Shown here in pieces: positions 14,287 to 22,871 of a stretch of DNA of 30,088 bases. The stretch's first letter is position 1, and each line of letters opens with the position of its first letter. Origin of the DNA: an uncultured Brevibacterium sp. (GTDB lineage: Bacteria; Actinomycetota; Actinomycetes; Actinomycetales; Brevibacteriaceae). A program made the position numbers and the translations under genes. Below the pieces are notes generated by a model. That model made no database searches. It was not told the origin of the DNA and worked only from the letters and a program-made list of their open reading frames with translations. The stretch covers positions 1 through 30,088 of the forward strand of contig CABTZE010000007.1 in NCBI GenBank assembly GCA_902489215.1, read 5' to 3'.

Positions 14287-16983
14287 TCAGTAGTGGTCCA
14301 TGACCACGCCGCGGCGCATAGCGTCGGCAGCACGAGCAATAGTCTCCGCCGATTCTGAGCCCACGACGTTCTCGATTTGGCCCAGAACGTCGAGTGTCTG
14401 CTTTGCCCAGCGGACAAAATCGCCGGCTGAGATATCGGTGCCCTCAAGCGCTGCCGCAAGGTTCTTGCCGTCGGTCCACCGGTAGATCGGCACGGCAATC
14501 CCGGATTCAGGTTCAGGGGTGATCGCAGTGTGCGCATCGCTTTCGGTCTTCGCCAGTGTGCGCCACAGGTCTTCCAGAGCGCTCACGCAGTGTCGCAGAG
14601 TCTGGGTGGGCATGCGCGTGTGCGTCAGAAGTTCGCGCCTGCTTTCATACACGAGGCACGATGCCATAGCCGCAGCTTCCGGCTCTGTCAGGCCCTCCCA
14701 CAGACCAGCGCGCACTGACATGGCGATCAGCAGGTCTCGATCACCGTAGATGCGCCGCAGAATCGCGGTGTCATCAGGCAGGAACTCAAGAGTCCGCAGA
14801 ACCGAGCAGACCCGGTCGAACACCTCGGCGATTGAAGACGTACGGGAAGTGATCTGGCTGGTGAGTTTTGCACGGTCGCGCTCCAGGCGGTGCGCCCTTT
14901 CAGCCCACCGGGCGTGCTGTTCGCGTTCGGGGCAGTCATGGCACGGGTGGGACCGCATCTGCTGGCGCAGCGCGTCAATATCCTCCGAACCGACCTTGGG
15001 GCCCTTGTTCCTGCGCACCTGAACCGTGGCCGGATCTTTGACTCGACCCTGCTCAATCGCCTGGTCCACAATATCGAGCAGCCGGTTGCGCTCACGCGGA
15101 TTCCGGTGGTTGAACTTCCGCGGGCTCTTGATCTTGCCAAGGCTCACCGCGGGCTCTGTGACTTCATGTGGGCGCAGGTGCCACACCTTGCCTGCACTCG
15201 TCAGCACGGTCGGCAGACGCAGACCCGTGTGGTCGTTGTGCATGGGGTTGAGCACGACGCAGGCGCCGAACTTCAGCCGCGACGGCAGAAGGATGACGCT
15301 GCCGAACTGCAGGTGTGACAGAGATTCGACAACATCACGCTGCTTGAGCTTTGTGCGCTGCTTGCCCGCATGCTTCTCCATCTGAGCAATGGAAAGGCGG
15401 TAGCCGAAGTACTCCGAGAAATCACCCCGGTCGCACTGTGCGGCTTCCCGATACCCAGCTAGCGCCTCGTCGGTTTTGCGCACCCTCTTGGCAAGGCCGA
15501 CAACTGACGAGTCGGCCTGGTATTGGGCAAACGAGGTTTCCAGCACCTTCCGCGCATCGTCATGGGTCATGCGCGCAAGCAGGTTCGCGGCCATGTTGTA
15601 GGTGGGCACAAAGCGGCTGTTGAGTGCGTAGGTTCGCTTCGAGGCAAGCGAGGCGATATCAGCGACTTCGATCGTGGGGTGCCACACCGTGACGGCGTGC
15701 CCCTCAACGTCGATGCCGCGTCGGCCCGCGCGGCCCGTCAGCTGCGTGTACTCCCCCGGCGTGATCTGCACGTGGGATTCGCCGTTGAACTTCTTGAGTT
15801 TGTCGAGCACCACCGAACGGGCCGGCATGTTGATGCCCAGCGCCAGTGTTTCGGTTGCGAAGACAACCCGCATGAGTCCTTCAACGAACAGCTTTTCAAC
15901 AAGCTCCTTGAACTGCGGGATGAGACCGGCGTGGTGCACGCCGAAGCCGGACATGAGGCCGGCGGCAAAGGATCGGAAGCCGAGAACACCGAGGTCTTCG
16001 GCCACGAGTGATTCTTCGAGTTCTTCGAGCGCCGCCGCGATCTTGCGCTTTTCGTTCTTCGTCGTCAGATCCAGACCCGCGGCCAAACAGTGGTCGAGCG
16101 CTTCATCACAGCCCTTGCGACTGAAGATGAAGAAAATGGCTGGCAGCAGCGACAGTTTGTCGAGCTCCGCGATGACAGCAGCGCGAGCCGGGCGCATGAA
16201 ACGGTGCCGAGCTCCGCCTCGGCGGCGGTCCCGGCGAGAGCCGAAACCGGAGTACGGGCGGACGGCTGCTTCGAGACCCTTGTTGATGTCCTTGCCGTTC
16301 GGCGCGAACAGCGGCATGAGATCTGTGCCGACGGCCACGTGGTTATGCAGCGGAACCGGCCGGTGTTCGGACACGATGATGTCGGTTGTTCCGCGCACCT
16401 CGGCGAGCCAGGCGCCGAACTCTTCCGCGTTCGACACGGTTGCCGACAAACTCACCAGCAGCACGTGCGCCGGAAGGTGAATGATGACCTCCTCCCACAC
16501 CGGTCCCCGGAATCGGTCACCCAGGTAGTGCACTTCATCGAGCACCACAAAGCCGAGTTCGGACAGGTCAGTGCCCGAATAGATCATGTTGCGCAGAACC
16601 TCAGTCGTCATGACGACGATCTGCGCGTCGCGATTGATGCTCGTATCCCCCGTCAGCAGACCAACGCGATCAGCCCCGTAGGCCTCGACGAGCTCATTGA
16701 ACTTCTGGTTGGACAGGGCCTTGATCGGCGCGGTGTAGAAAACACGCACCCCGCGGGCAACGGCCAGCGCGATCGAGAACTGAGCGACAACCGTCTTTCC
16801 CGCACCCGTCGGCGCTGCAACGAGAACAGAGTGATCGTCCTGCAGGCTGCGGCACGCGCGCAGCTGAAAGTCGTCGAGTTCGTAGTCCAGGGAACGGCGG
16901 AAGGCCTCCAGTGGTGAACCCGCTTCGCTCTGGCGCTGGAGAAACTGTGCGTACGCGTCAGCCGGAGACAGGTTGGATTCCAT
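14287..16983 (-). CDS. helY: Ski2-like DEVH-box helicase HelY
   Basis: This is an 898-residue superfamily 2 helicase of the HelY/Mtr4-Ski2-like group, about the size of M. tuberculosis HelY (906). Motif I is APTGAGKT (57-64), motif II DEVH (149-152), motif III SAT (180-182), and motif VI QLTGRAGRRGID lies near residue 420. The C-terminal half has the Cys-containing segment MRSHPCHDCPEREQH, a possible metal site, then a long helical arch-like and ratchet region. It probably unwinds RNA or DNA; the role in actinobacteria is unsettled. The ATG at 16983 has a GAGGAG only one base upstream, unusually close. It is the last gene of the proteasome-paf-tat series, 14 bases after tatC. Confidence 0.93.
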   Translation of the reverse strand: MESNLSPADAYAQFLQRQSEAGSPLEAFRRSLDYELDDFQLRACRSLQDDHSVLVAAPTGAGKTVVAQFSIALAVARGVRVFYTAPIKALSNQKFNELVEAYGADRVGLLTGDTSINRDAQIVVMTTEVLRNMIYSGTDLSELGFVVLDEVHYLGDRFRGPVWEEVIIHLPAHVLLVSLSATVSNAEEFGAWLAEVRGTTDIIVSEHRPVPLHNHVAVGTDLMPLFAPNGKDINKGLEAAVRPYSGFGSRRDRRRGGARHRFMRPARAAVIAELDKLSLLPAIFFIFSRKGCDEALDHCLAAGLDLTTKNEKRKIAAALEELEESLVAEDLGVLGFRSFAAGLMSGFGVHHAGLIPQFKELVEKLFVEGLMRVVFATETLALGINMPARSVVLDKLKKFNGESHVQITPGEYTQLTGRAGRRGIDVEGHAVTVWHPTIEVADIASLASKRTYALNSRFVPTYNMAANLLARMTHDDARKVLETSFAQYQADSSVVGLAKRVRKTDEALAGYREAAQCDRGDFSEYFGYRLSIAQMEKHAGKQRTKLKQRDVVESLSHLQFGSVILLPSRLKFGACVVLNPMHNDHTGLRLPTVLTSAGKVWHLRPHEVTEPAVSLGKIKSPRKFNHRNPRERNRLLDIVDQAIEQGRVKDPATVQVRRNKGPKVGSEDIDALRQQMRSHPCHDCPEREQHARWAERAHRLERDRAKLTSQITSRTSSIAEVFDRVCSVLRTLEFLPDDTAILRRIYGDRDLLIAMSVRAGLWEGLTEPEAAAMASCLVYESRRELLTHTRMPTQTLRHCVSALEDLWRTLAKTESDAHTAITPEPESGIAVPIYRWTDGKNLAAALEGTDISAGDFVRWAKQTLDVLGQIENVVGSESAETIARAADAMRRGVVMDHY

Positions 16984-16997
16984 ACTCCTCAGTCTAC

Positions 16998-17804
16998 TCA
17001 GTCAATAGGTTCGACCCACGTGCCATCGGCTATCCGGCGACGCTTGCGACCCCGATCGATGATCGCGCAGACAAGCCACGCCAAAAAGAACATGAACAGC
17101 ATCGGGATGACCAAGTAGAACATTGACACGGCATCCGGTGTCGGCGTGGCAATAGCGGCGAAGACGAAGACGAGGACCACCAGCCACCGCCAGGACCGGC
17201 GGATGGTCCTGGCTGACAGCAGGTCGAGCATGTTGAGACCCACCATGAGTACAGGCAGCACGAAGGCAGCCCCGAAGGCAATGATGACGACGGTGACGAA
17301 CGACAGGTAGTCCTGTGCGGGAACGATGTACGAAGTTCCCTGCGGCACGAGTCCGCCCATTGTGCGCACCGCATTGGGCAGAGCGAAGAACGCAAGGGCG
17401 CCGCCGGCTAAGAAAAGCGGCAGCGCGGTGCCGAGAAAGCCGATGGTGTAGAGCTTCTCCTTGCGGTGCAGCCCGGGCATGATGAACGCCCAGATTTCGT
17501 ACAGCCACACCGGCGAGGAAAGGATGATGCCGATGAAGATCGAGATTTTGATCTTCATGTCGAAGGGCGAAACGACACCGGCGAAGTTGAGCATGGCGGT
17601 CTTGCCATCCGCCGCCGCAATGTCATCCAGAGGCTTCTGCAGAAGACCGAGAACGCTGTCGTAGAGGAACCAGCCGAGAACCGAGGCAATCAGCAGCGCA
17701 ACGGCGGCGACGATCGCCCTGTTGCGAAGCTCCCGGAAGTGATCGAGGAGCTTCATCCGCTTCTGCGGATTGCCCTTGAGCGGCAGGCGCTTGCGCGGGC
17801 TCAC
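16998..17804 (-). CDS. tatC: Sec-independent (twin-arginine) translocase subunit TatC
   Basis: This 268-residue polytopic protein has six predicted transmembrane helices. It is the receptor for twin-arginine signal peptides of folded proteins. Conserved features: the N-terminal LLDHFRELRNRAIVAA with the signal-binding glutamate, LSSPVWLYEIWAFIMPGLHRKEK in the first periplasmic-to-cytoplasmic loop region with FxxPGL-type motif, and the later helices ending in VISMLF-like hydrophobic stretches. The start is a GTG overlapping the tatA stop by four bases (GTGA), so TatA and TatC are translationally coupled. A TatB is not in this window. The same tatA-tatC-helY order is known from M. tuberculosis (there with one extra gene). 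Confidence 0.96.
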   Translation of the reverse strand: MSPRKRLPLKGNPQKRMKLLDHFRELRNRAIVAAVALLIASVLGWFLYDSVLGLLQKPLDDIAAADGKTAMLNFAGVVSPFDMKIKISIFIGIILSSPVWLYEIWAFIMPGLHRKEKLYTIGFLGTALPLFLAGGALAFFALPNAVRTMGGLVPQGTSYIVPAQDYLSFVTVVIIAFGAAFVLPVLMVGLNMLDLLSARTIRRSWRWLVVLVFVFAAIATPTPDAVSMFYLVIPMLFMFFLAWLVCAIIDRGRKRRRIADGTWVEPID

Positions 17805-18073
17805 TTTCGCTTGTCGTCGTCCGCTTCGGTCTGTGCCGATGCCCGCTCCCCGGCGCTGTCAGCGCTGCCGGGCTGTGCGTCCTTCGATTCGATGGAACTG
17901 GGGTCCTTGGGAGCTGAGACGCTCGGTTCGTCCTTGCCGAAGTCCTTCACTTCATCGCGGAAGACCTTCATTGACTTGCCGACGTTCTTGGCGACACCGG
18001 GCAGGCGGGAAGCGCCGAAGATCACAACGATCACCAGAACGACGATGAGGATTTGCCAGATTCCGGGTCTCAC
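17801..18073 (-). CDS. tatA: Twin-arginine translocase subunit TatA
   Basis: This 90-residue protein has one N-terminal transmembrane helix (about 5-19, IWQILIVVLVIVVIF), the hinge GASRLPG, an amphipathic helix (VAKNVGKSMKVFRDEVKDFG, about 27-46) and a long acidic, Ser-rich disordered tail. It oligomerises to form or weaken the membrane path for folded Tat substrates. The hinge has FGASRLP where many TatA proteins have FGxxKLP, a conservative change. The start is GTG with AAGGAG about 5-6 nt upstream. It follows pafC by 16 bases. Confidence 0.94.
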   Translation of the reverse strand: MRPGIWQILIVVLVIVVIFGASRLPGVAKNVGKSMKVFRDEVKDFGKDEPSVSAPKDPSSIESKDAQPGSADSAGERASAQTEADDDKRK

Positions 18074-18089
18074 ATATGCTCCTTAGTTG

Positions 18090-19016
18090 TCAGCGTGCCC
18101 CACCAGTGTACTCGCCTGGCTCGGCTTGTTCGATAACGCGCGCCAGAGTGCCGCGCACGTCTGTCAGCTCGTGTGCCGGGTCGATTGAGCGGATCCAACG
18201 GCCCCACTGCAGAAGCTGACGGTTCAGCCAGGCCTCGGAGAGAACCGTGATGGTGCCGTAGGCGATGCCTGCTGCGTCGTCGAACTCAATGTCGCGGAAG
18301 GCGAACTCGTCCAGAATCCAAGCCGCTGCCGAGGCGAAGCCGAAGCGGTAGTCAACGGGTTCTTCCGGCTGCTGGGGTGTGGGAGCGATGTCGGCGGCTG
18401 CGTCTGCCAGCGCGGCCGATTCGATGTTGTCGACGCTGAACGTGCGCTCTCCCCCAGAGGTCTCGCAGTAGGCGTCGAGGTACCAACGGCCGGCAAGACG
18501 CAGGCCGTGGGGACGGATGACACGGCGGGTGAGTTCATCACGAGATGTGACGTAGTAGTCAATCATGATGGGTGTGCCGGAGGCAGAAGAACTCTGCAGT
18601 GCGCGGCGAAGATCATCCGGAACGGCAGGCACGTCAACCATGGGTTCTGCAGAACGGTCTGCTGACTGCAGCTTGGCGCGCAGGTGTTCAATGCCGGCGA
18701 CTTCGGGGTGAGCGGCCTGCAGGTAGTCAAGCGCCACGACGAGGCTTGAGGCTTCCGCGCCGCTGAGCCGCACCGGGGCGTCGACTTCGGCAGCGTTGTC
18801 GATGTACACGCCGTCGGGACCCCAGCGGGCGTCAATGAGATCGTCTGGCATGTGGCCGGGCCGACCGCTGACGAACAGCAGCTGAAGGTCGTCTTCGATT
18901 GTTTCAACAGGGACGTTGAAATGGGCGGCGAGATCTTCCAGCTGGGTGCCGGGATTCGCCGTGATGAACGGGACGAGACCCAACAGGCGCGACAGTCTCT
19001 GCTGTGCTTCACACAT
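18090..19016 (-). CDS. pafC: Transcriptional regulator PafC (HTH-WYL)
   Basis: This 308-residue protein has an N-terminal winged-helix part (RLSRLLGLVPFITANPGTQL, then LAAHFNVPVETIEDDLQLLF) and a WYL domain around residues 165-225 with RPHGLRLAGRWYLDAYC. With PafB it forms the PafBC complex, which in mycobacteria activates the LexA/RecA-independent DNA-damage response through a promoter-specific mechanism; the name comes from its place behind pafA. The ATG at 19016 has GGGGGAG upstream and overlaps the pafB stop by eight bases. The frame continues to 19388, but that part is antiparallel-free coding of pafB in another frame and is not used. Confidence 0.93.
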   Translation of the reverse strand: MCEAQQRLSRLLGLVPFITANPGTQLEDLAAHFNVPVETIEDDLQLLFVSGRPGHMPDDLIDARWGPDGVYIDNAAEVDAPVRLSGAEASSLVVALDYLQAAHPEVAGIEHLRAKLQSADRSAEPMVDVPAVPDDLRRALQSSSASGTPIMIDYYVTSRDELTRRVIRPHGLRLAGRWYLDAYCETSGGERTFSVDNIESAALADAAADIAPTPQQPEEPVDYRFGFASAAAWILDEFAFRDIEFDDAAGIAYGTITVLSEAWLNRQLLQWGRWIRSIDPAHELTDVRGTLARVIEQAEPGEYTGGAR

Positions 19017-20025
19017 GCGCGTCTCCCCCGCTTTCAACAGCCTCCAGTGCTGCCAAGGTGGCCTGAGCAAGCTCCAGGTGGGCTTCACGCAGCTCCTGCG
19101 GGGCCACAACGCTGACGCTGTCGCCGAACCCGAGCAGCTCCTCAGCAAAGGACTGCAGATCAGCAAACGGCACCTCGTATGTCCCGTCGGCAGTTTCCGT
19201 GCCGCTGAGGCGCAGGGGCCGACCCTTGCCGGGCACGAGGTGGAGCACGGCTTTCTGCGCGCTGGTTCCGGTGTGTGCGGTCTCGCCGACCGCACGTGGG
19301 TTGACCGTGAAGTCGTCCGGCACTGCGTGGCGAAGAGATTTGGCCAGGGGCGTGATGCGTCCGACGATGCGGGACAGTCGGAATGCACGCTGCGCTTTGC
19401 GCTCGAGGTCGTAGCCGACGACGTAGGTCTTCTCGCCGCGGGTCAGCAGGCAGTATCCGACGACTTCGCGCCGCGAAGGAGCTGAGCCGGGCTTTCGATA
19501 CTGGAAGCGCATTGGGCGCCGGTCAGCCACGTACTCCATGACTTCGGCATAGCGATCATCAACTGCGCGCAGGTCGAAGGCCGCGGCCGTGTCGATGCTC
19601 TCTGCTGGCAGGGCGGCTTGGCCGCGGAGTTTGTTCACGGCGGCGGCTGCGGCGCCGGAGACAGCCGAGCTGCGCATGACGTCAACACCGGCTGCCAAGA
19701 GCGAAATGTCTTCGGCGCTCAGATCGATGGGCGGAAGCAGATAGTCTTCGTCGCTGATGCGATAGCCGTAGGCGGATTCGCCTGTGAACGGGTCGGACCA
19801 GTCGGTTGTGCTGATCTCGATCCCTAAGTCCCGCAGTGCCTTCTTGTCCCGGTTGAACATCCGGTCGAAGGCTTCGTCGTCTTTGTCGCGATAGTCCGCG
19901 ATCGTCTGGCGCAGAACATCGCGGTCGAGCCAACCGGAAACCGACCGCAGCGCGATGAGCAGGTTGAGCAGGCGCTCAGTCTGCCGACGCGCGCGGCCGG
20001 TCTTCGGACGGTCGATGTCGGACAT
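19009..20025 (-). CDS. pafB: Transcriptional regulator PafB (HTH-WYL)
   Basis: This 338-residue protein, close to the 332 of M. tuberculosis, has an N-terminal HTH (RRQTERLLNLLIALRSVSGW, then LRQTIADYRDKDDEAFDRMF and RDKKALRDLGIEI), followed by a WYL domain (about 175-235) containing RPMRFQYRKPGSAPSRREVV, TYVVGYDLERKAQRAFRLSR and a C-terminal WCX-like extension. It pairs with PafC to form the DNA-damage response activator. The start is ATG at 20025, two bases after the FKBP stop; the ribosome site is weak, consistent with coupling to the gene before it. Confidence 0.93.
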   Translation of the reverse strand: MSDIDRPKTGRARRQTERLLNLLIALRSVSGWLDRDVLRQTIADYRDKDDEAFDRMFNRDKKALRDLGIEISTTDWSDPFTGESAYGYRISDEDYLLPPIDLSAEDISLLAAGVDVMRSSAVSGAAAAAVNKLRGQAALPAESIDTAAAFDLRAVDDRYAEVMEYVADRRPMRFQYRKPGSAPSRREVVGYCLLTRGEKTYVVGYDLERKAQRAFRLSRIVGRITPLAKSLRHAVPDDFTVNPRAVGETAHTGTSAQKAVLHLVPGKGRPLRLSGTETADGTYEVPFADLQSFAEELLGFGDSVSVVAPQELREAHLELAQATLAALEAVESGGDAHV

Positions 20026-20027
20026 CG

Positions 20028-20402
20028 TCAGGCGATGGCCTCAAGATCGCAGACGAAAATGAGCGATTCACCCGGGGCGATGACGCCGGGCACGCCTTGG
20101 CTGCCATAGGCCAGGTGGGAGGGAATCCGCAGGGTGCGGCGCCCGCCGACCTTCATGCCGAGCAGACCCTGGTCCCAGCCGGGAATGACCATGCCGACGC
20201 CGACGCGGAAGTTCAGCGGCTGGCCGCGGTCCCAGCTGGCATCGAACTGTTCGCCGGTGGAAAAGCCGACGCCTACGTAGTGGACGCTGACGGTGTCGCC
20301 GGCCTGGACTTCGCGGCCGGTGCCCTCAATGTCGTCGATGATTTCGAGTTCAGTCGGGGCGCTGTCGCCGGGGAATTCAACTTCGGGTTTGGTGCGGGAC
20401 AC
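20028..20402 (-). CDS. FKBP-type peptidyl-prolyl isomerase, cytosolic
   Basis: This is a single-domain FKBP of 124 residues without a signal peptide, a proline isomerase and possible folding helper. The FKBP core is intact: GDTVSVHYVGVGFSTGEQFD, SWDRGQPLNFRVG, VIPGWDQGLLGMKVGGRR and SHLAYGSQGVPGVIAPGESL. A TTG at 20414 opens the frame, but the GTG at 20402 has TTGGAG six bases upstream and yields the usual RTKPEVEFPGD start, so it is chosen. It lies between the lipoprotein FKBP and pafB, 12 bases from the former, and such FKBPs often accompany pafA/pafB in actinobacteria. Confidence 0.92.
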   Translation of the reverse strand: MSRTKPEVEFPGDSAPTELEIIDDIEGTGREVQAGDTVSVHYVGVGFSTGEQFDASWDRGQPLNFRVGVGMVIPGWDQGLLGMKVGGRRTLRIPSHLAYGSQGVPGVIAPGESLIFVCDLEAIA

Positions 20403-20414
20403 GAGTATCTCCAA

Positions 20415-21335
20415 TCAGTTTGCGGCGAGGATGTCGACGACGAACACGAGTGTTTTGTTCGGACCGATGTTCGGCGGGCTGCCGGCTTCGCCGTAGGCCA
20501 TGTCCGGCGGTGCGATGAGCAGAACCTGCGAACCGACCTTCTGGCCCTCAAGACCTTCGGTCCAGCCCTTGATCACGCTGTCAAGCGCGAAAGTAGCAGG
20601 CTGCCCGCGGTCCCAGGAAGAGTCAAAGGTCTTCGAAGCGTCATCCCACATCCAACCGGAGTACTGGACGGTGACTTCCTGGTCCTTGCTGACCTTCGGC
20701 CCGTCACCTTCGATTGTGGGTTCGACGATGAGCTTTTGCGGCGGATCGCCCTCGGGCTTGCTGATGGAGGGCTTGCCGTTCTTGTCGAGACTGACCTGCG
20801 GGAGATCCTTCTTCTGCGGAAGCTTCTTGCCTTCGGCTCGGGTCTTGAGCTCTTCGGTCTTCACAACGTCAATGACGTACAGGATGCTCGGGCCGTTTTC
20901 GCCCGGGGTGGCGAGAACAACGCGGGAGCCGACCTTCTGTCCGACAAGAGCGTCGATGAGCTCCTTGGCTACCTGGTCTTCGTCCATGGGGAAGCCTGAG
21001 GGCTTGCCCTGGTCGTAGGTGGTCTGCTGGTTCTTCGAATCGCTGCCGTCGACGGTCGTCATGTGGGCGGTGACCTGTTCGCCGGCCTTGATGGCGTCGC
21101 CGTCGCCTTCCGCAACGACCTTCGACTCGGCCTTGTCGACAGCAAAGGGAGCGTCGAACTCAACCTTCGGCTTTTCGCCCTGCTTACCGCTTACCTTGAC
21201 GCCGTCGAGGTTCGTGGTTTTGGCGTCCTGCGCCTGCTGTGTTGCTGTACTTTCAGCGCTCTGATCGTCGCCTTTCGAACAGCCCGTCAGAAGAAGAGCT
21301 GCGATGGCGGCGGAGCCGATCACCTGTCTGCGCAC
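20415..21335 (-). CDS. FKBP-type peptidyl-prolyl isomerase, tandem-domain lipoprotein
   Basis: This 306-residue extracytoplasmic lipoprotein has an N-terminal signal RRQVIGSAAIAALLLTGC with lipobox LLTGC, followed by a Ser/Gln-rich spacer. It holds two FKBP-like domains: the first (about 60-165) is degenerate and lacks the usual aromatic active-site residues, the second (about 215-305) is standard with SSWDRGQPATFAL, VIKGWTEGLEGQKVGSQ and PPDMAYGEAG. It should fold exported proteins on the outer face of the membrane. The start GTG at 21335 has AAAGGGA about 10 nt upstream; the frame opens further at 21362 without a ribosome site. Its place in the proteasome operon is common in actinobacteria. 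Confidence 0.9.
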   Translation of the reverse strand: MRRQVIGSAAIAALLLTGCSKGDDQSAESTATQQAQDAKTTNLDGVKVSGKQGEKPKVEFDAPFAVDKAESKVVAEGDGDAIKAGEQVTAHMTTVDGSDSKNQQTTYDQGKPSGFPMDEDQVAKELIDALVGQKVGSRVVLATPGENGPSILYVIDVVKTEELKTRAEGKKLPQKKDLPQVSLDKNGKPSISKPEGDPPQKLIVEPTIEGDGPKVSKDQEVTVQYSGWMWDDASKTFDSSWDRGQPATFALDSVIKGWTEGLEGQKVGSQVLLIAPPDMAYGEAGSPPNIGPNKTLVFVVDILAAN

Positions 21336-21410
21336 GTAGATACATCCCTTTCGATAGATCACGCCAATCCTAATGGGGCGAGTCTGGGCTTCGGCTGAGT
21401 GTCCCCAGGC
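21336..21410 (-). promoter_or_regulatory. Gap with possible internal promoter and hairpin before the FKBP genes
   Basis: This is the widest gap (75 bases) in the dop-to-helY series. On the minus strand GAGcCTGGG can pair with CCCAGaCTC across a 15-nt loop, just after the pafA stop, and TAGGAT (21367-21372) fits TAnnnT as a -10 with transcription starting about 25 bases before the GTG. Partial termination plus re-initiation would let the FKBP-paf-tat-helY genes be expressed separately. Evidence is weak. Confidence 0.3.
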
Positions 21411-22871
21411 TCAGATGACCGGTTCGGACAAGGCCTCGGTCAGGGCGTGTGCCCTGTCGTCCTCAGTTGCGAACGGGTCGCGGAGGACCACTGCTTTCTG
21501 GGTCTGGTCGTTCAGCCGCAGGTGCACCCAGTCGACCGTGAAATCACGGCGGTGTTCAAGAGCCTGCGCAATGAATTCGCCGCGCAGTTTGGCTCGGGTG
21601 CTCTGCGGCGGTGTGCTCATTGCACGCTCGGAGTCTTCTGGAGATACCGCGCGCTGGGCCAAGCCAGCCTGTTCGAGTTTGGAGAACAAGCCGATGCCGG
21701 GGGTGACATCGTGGTAGGCGTAGTCGAGGCGCGTGATCTTCGGATCTTTCAGACCCAGGTCTTCGCGTTCGAGGTAGCGGTCAAAGAGCTTCTTCTTGAT
21801 GACCCAGTCGATTTCAGTGTCGACCGAGCTGAAGTCACCGCTCTCAACTGCCTCGAGAACGCGCTTCCAGCGGTCGAGTACACGCTGTGCGGTGTCATCG
21901 CTGCCGAGGCTGTGATCGCCCCTGTCTGCGAGCTTCTGGGCGTGCTCCCAGTAGAAGCCCAGCAGCTCAAGCGGGGTTGTGGTTTCGCCCGAGCGCAGCT
22001 CAAGCTGAGCAGTTCCGGTAAGGTCGCGCGCCACGGTGCGAATATCCCGGATGGGATTGCGCAGAGTGTGGTCTGCAAGGGGCACACCGGTTTCCAACAG
22101 GTCGAGCACGAGGCCTGCCGAACCGACTTTGAGCTCGGTTGTGGTCTGGGACATCGAAGAGTCGCCGACGATTACGTGCAGTCGGCGGTACTTTTCTGCA
22201 TCGGCGTGCGGTTCGTCGCGGGCGTTGATGATCGGCCTGGAACGGGTGGTCGCTGATGACACGCCCTCCCACATGACGTCGGAGCGACCGGACAGGCCGT
22301 AGACGACATCGCCGTGGAGGGGTTCGACTTTTGTCGCGTGGCCGCTCAGCGACGCGCGCTGAGAATCAGCTGCCGGCATTTCGGTGCTGGCGCGGGCGGG
22401 AATGACGCCGCCGGCCCCGGCTATGAGCTGCCGGACGACGAGGAACGGCAGCAGCGAACTGGTAAGGCGTGTGAAGTCCATGGTTCGGCGGACAAGGAAG
22501 TTCTCGTGGCTGCCGAAGGAATTGCCTGCCGAGTCACGGTTGTTTTTCAGCATGTGCGCCTTGCCGTCGAGCCCGTCAGCTTCGAGTTCGTGCTGGGCGG
22601 TCTGAAGATTCTGGGTCAGAAGCAGAGTGCCGGCTTCTTCCTGAGCGATGAGTTCATCGAGCGTGGAACATTCCGCCGTCGCATATTCGGGGTGAGATCC
22701 CACGTCGAGATACAGGCGACCGCCGTTGGCCAAAAAGGCGTTCGACGACCTGAACCTCCTGATGACCGGTTTGAACAGGTAGCGTGCCGTTTCTTCGGGG
22801 CCGAGGTGCCTGCCGCTGCCAGCGGAGTAGGTCAAACCGTACTCGGTTTCGATGCCGTAGATGCGCTTCAT
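21411..22871 (-). CDS. pafA: Pup-protein ligase PafA
   Basis: This is a 486-residue carboxylate-amine ligase that uses ATP to join the C-terminal glutamate of Pup to substrate lysines. Motifs: GIETEYG (6-12) with the Mg/ATP glutamates, YLDVGSHPEYATAE (54-67) with the catalytic Asp D56, KNNRDSAGNSFGSHENFL, and NARDEPHADAEKYRRLHVIV, all shared with known PafA. The C-terminal DFTVDWVHLRLNDQ that helps bind Pup is present. It is about 30 residues longer than the M. tuberculosis protein because of an extra loop at about 158-190, between RQLIAGAGGV and MWEGVSS. The ATG overlaps the prcA stop by four bases. SHENF and Asn-Arg substitutions suggest a divergent lineage. Confidence 0.95.
   Translation of the reverse strand: MKRIYGIETEYGLTYSAGSGRHLGPEETARYLFKPVIRRFRSSNAFLANGGRLYLDVGSHPEYATAECSTLDELIAQEEAGTLLLTQNLQTAQHELEADGLDGKAHMLKNNRDSAGNSFGSHENFLVRRTMDFTRLTSSLLPFLVVRQLIAGAGGVIPARASTEMPAADSQRASLSGHATKVEPLHGDVVYGLSGRSDVMWEGVSSATTRSRPIINARDEPHADAEKYRRLHVIVGDSSMSQTTTELKVGSAGLVLDLLETGVPLADHTLRNPIRDIRTVARDLTGTAQLELRSGETTTPLELLGFYWEHAQKLADRGDHSLGSDDTAQRVLDRWKRVLEAVESGDFSSVDTEIDWVIKKKLFDRYLEREDLGLKDPKITRLDYAYHDVTPGIGLFSKLEQAGLAQRAVSPEDSERAMSTPPQSTRAKLRGEFIAQALEHRRDFTVDWVHLRLNDQTQKAVVLRDPFATEDDRAHALTEALSEPVI

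Noticed and set aside
19017..19388. N-terminal extension of PafC
   Set aside because: It overlaps pafB in another frame and resembles no PafC; the ATG at 19016 with GGGGGAG is the normal start.
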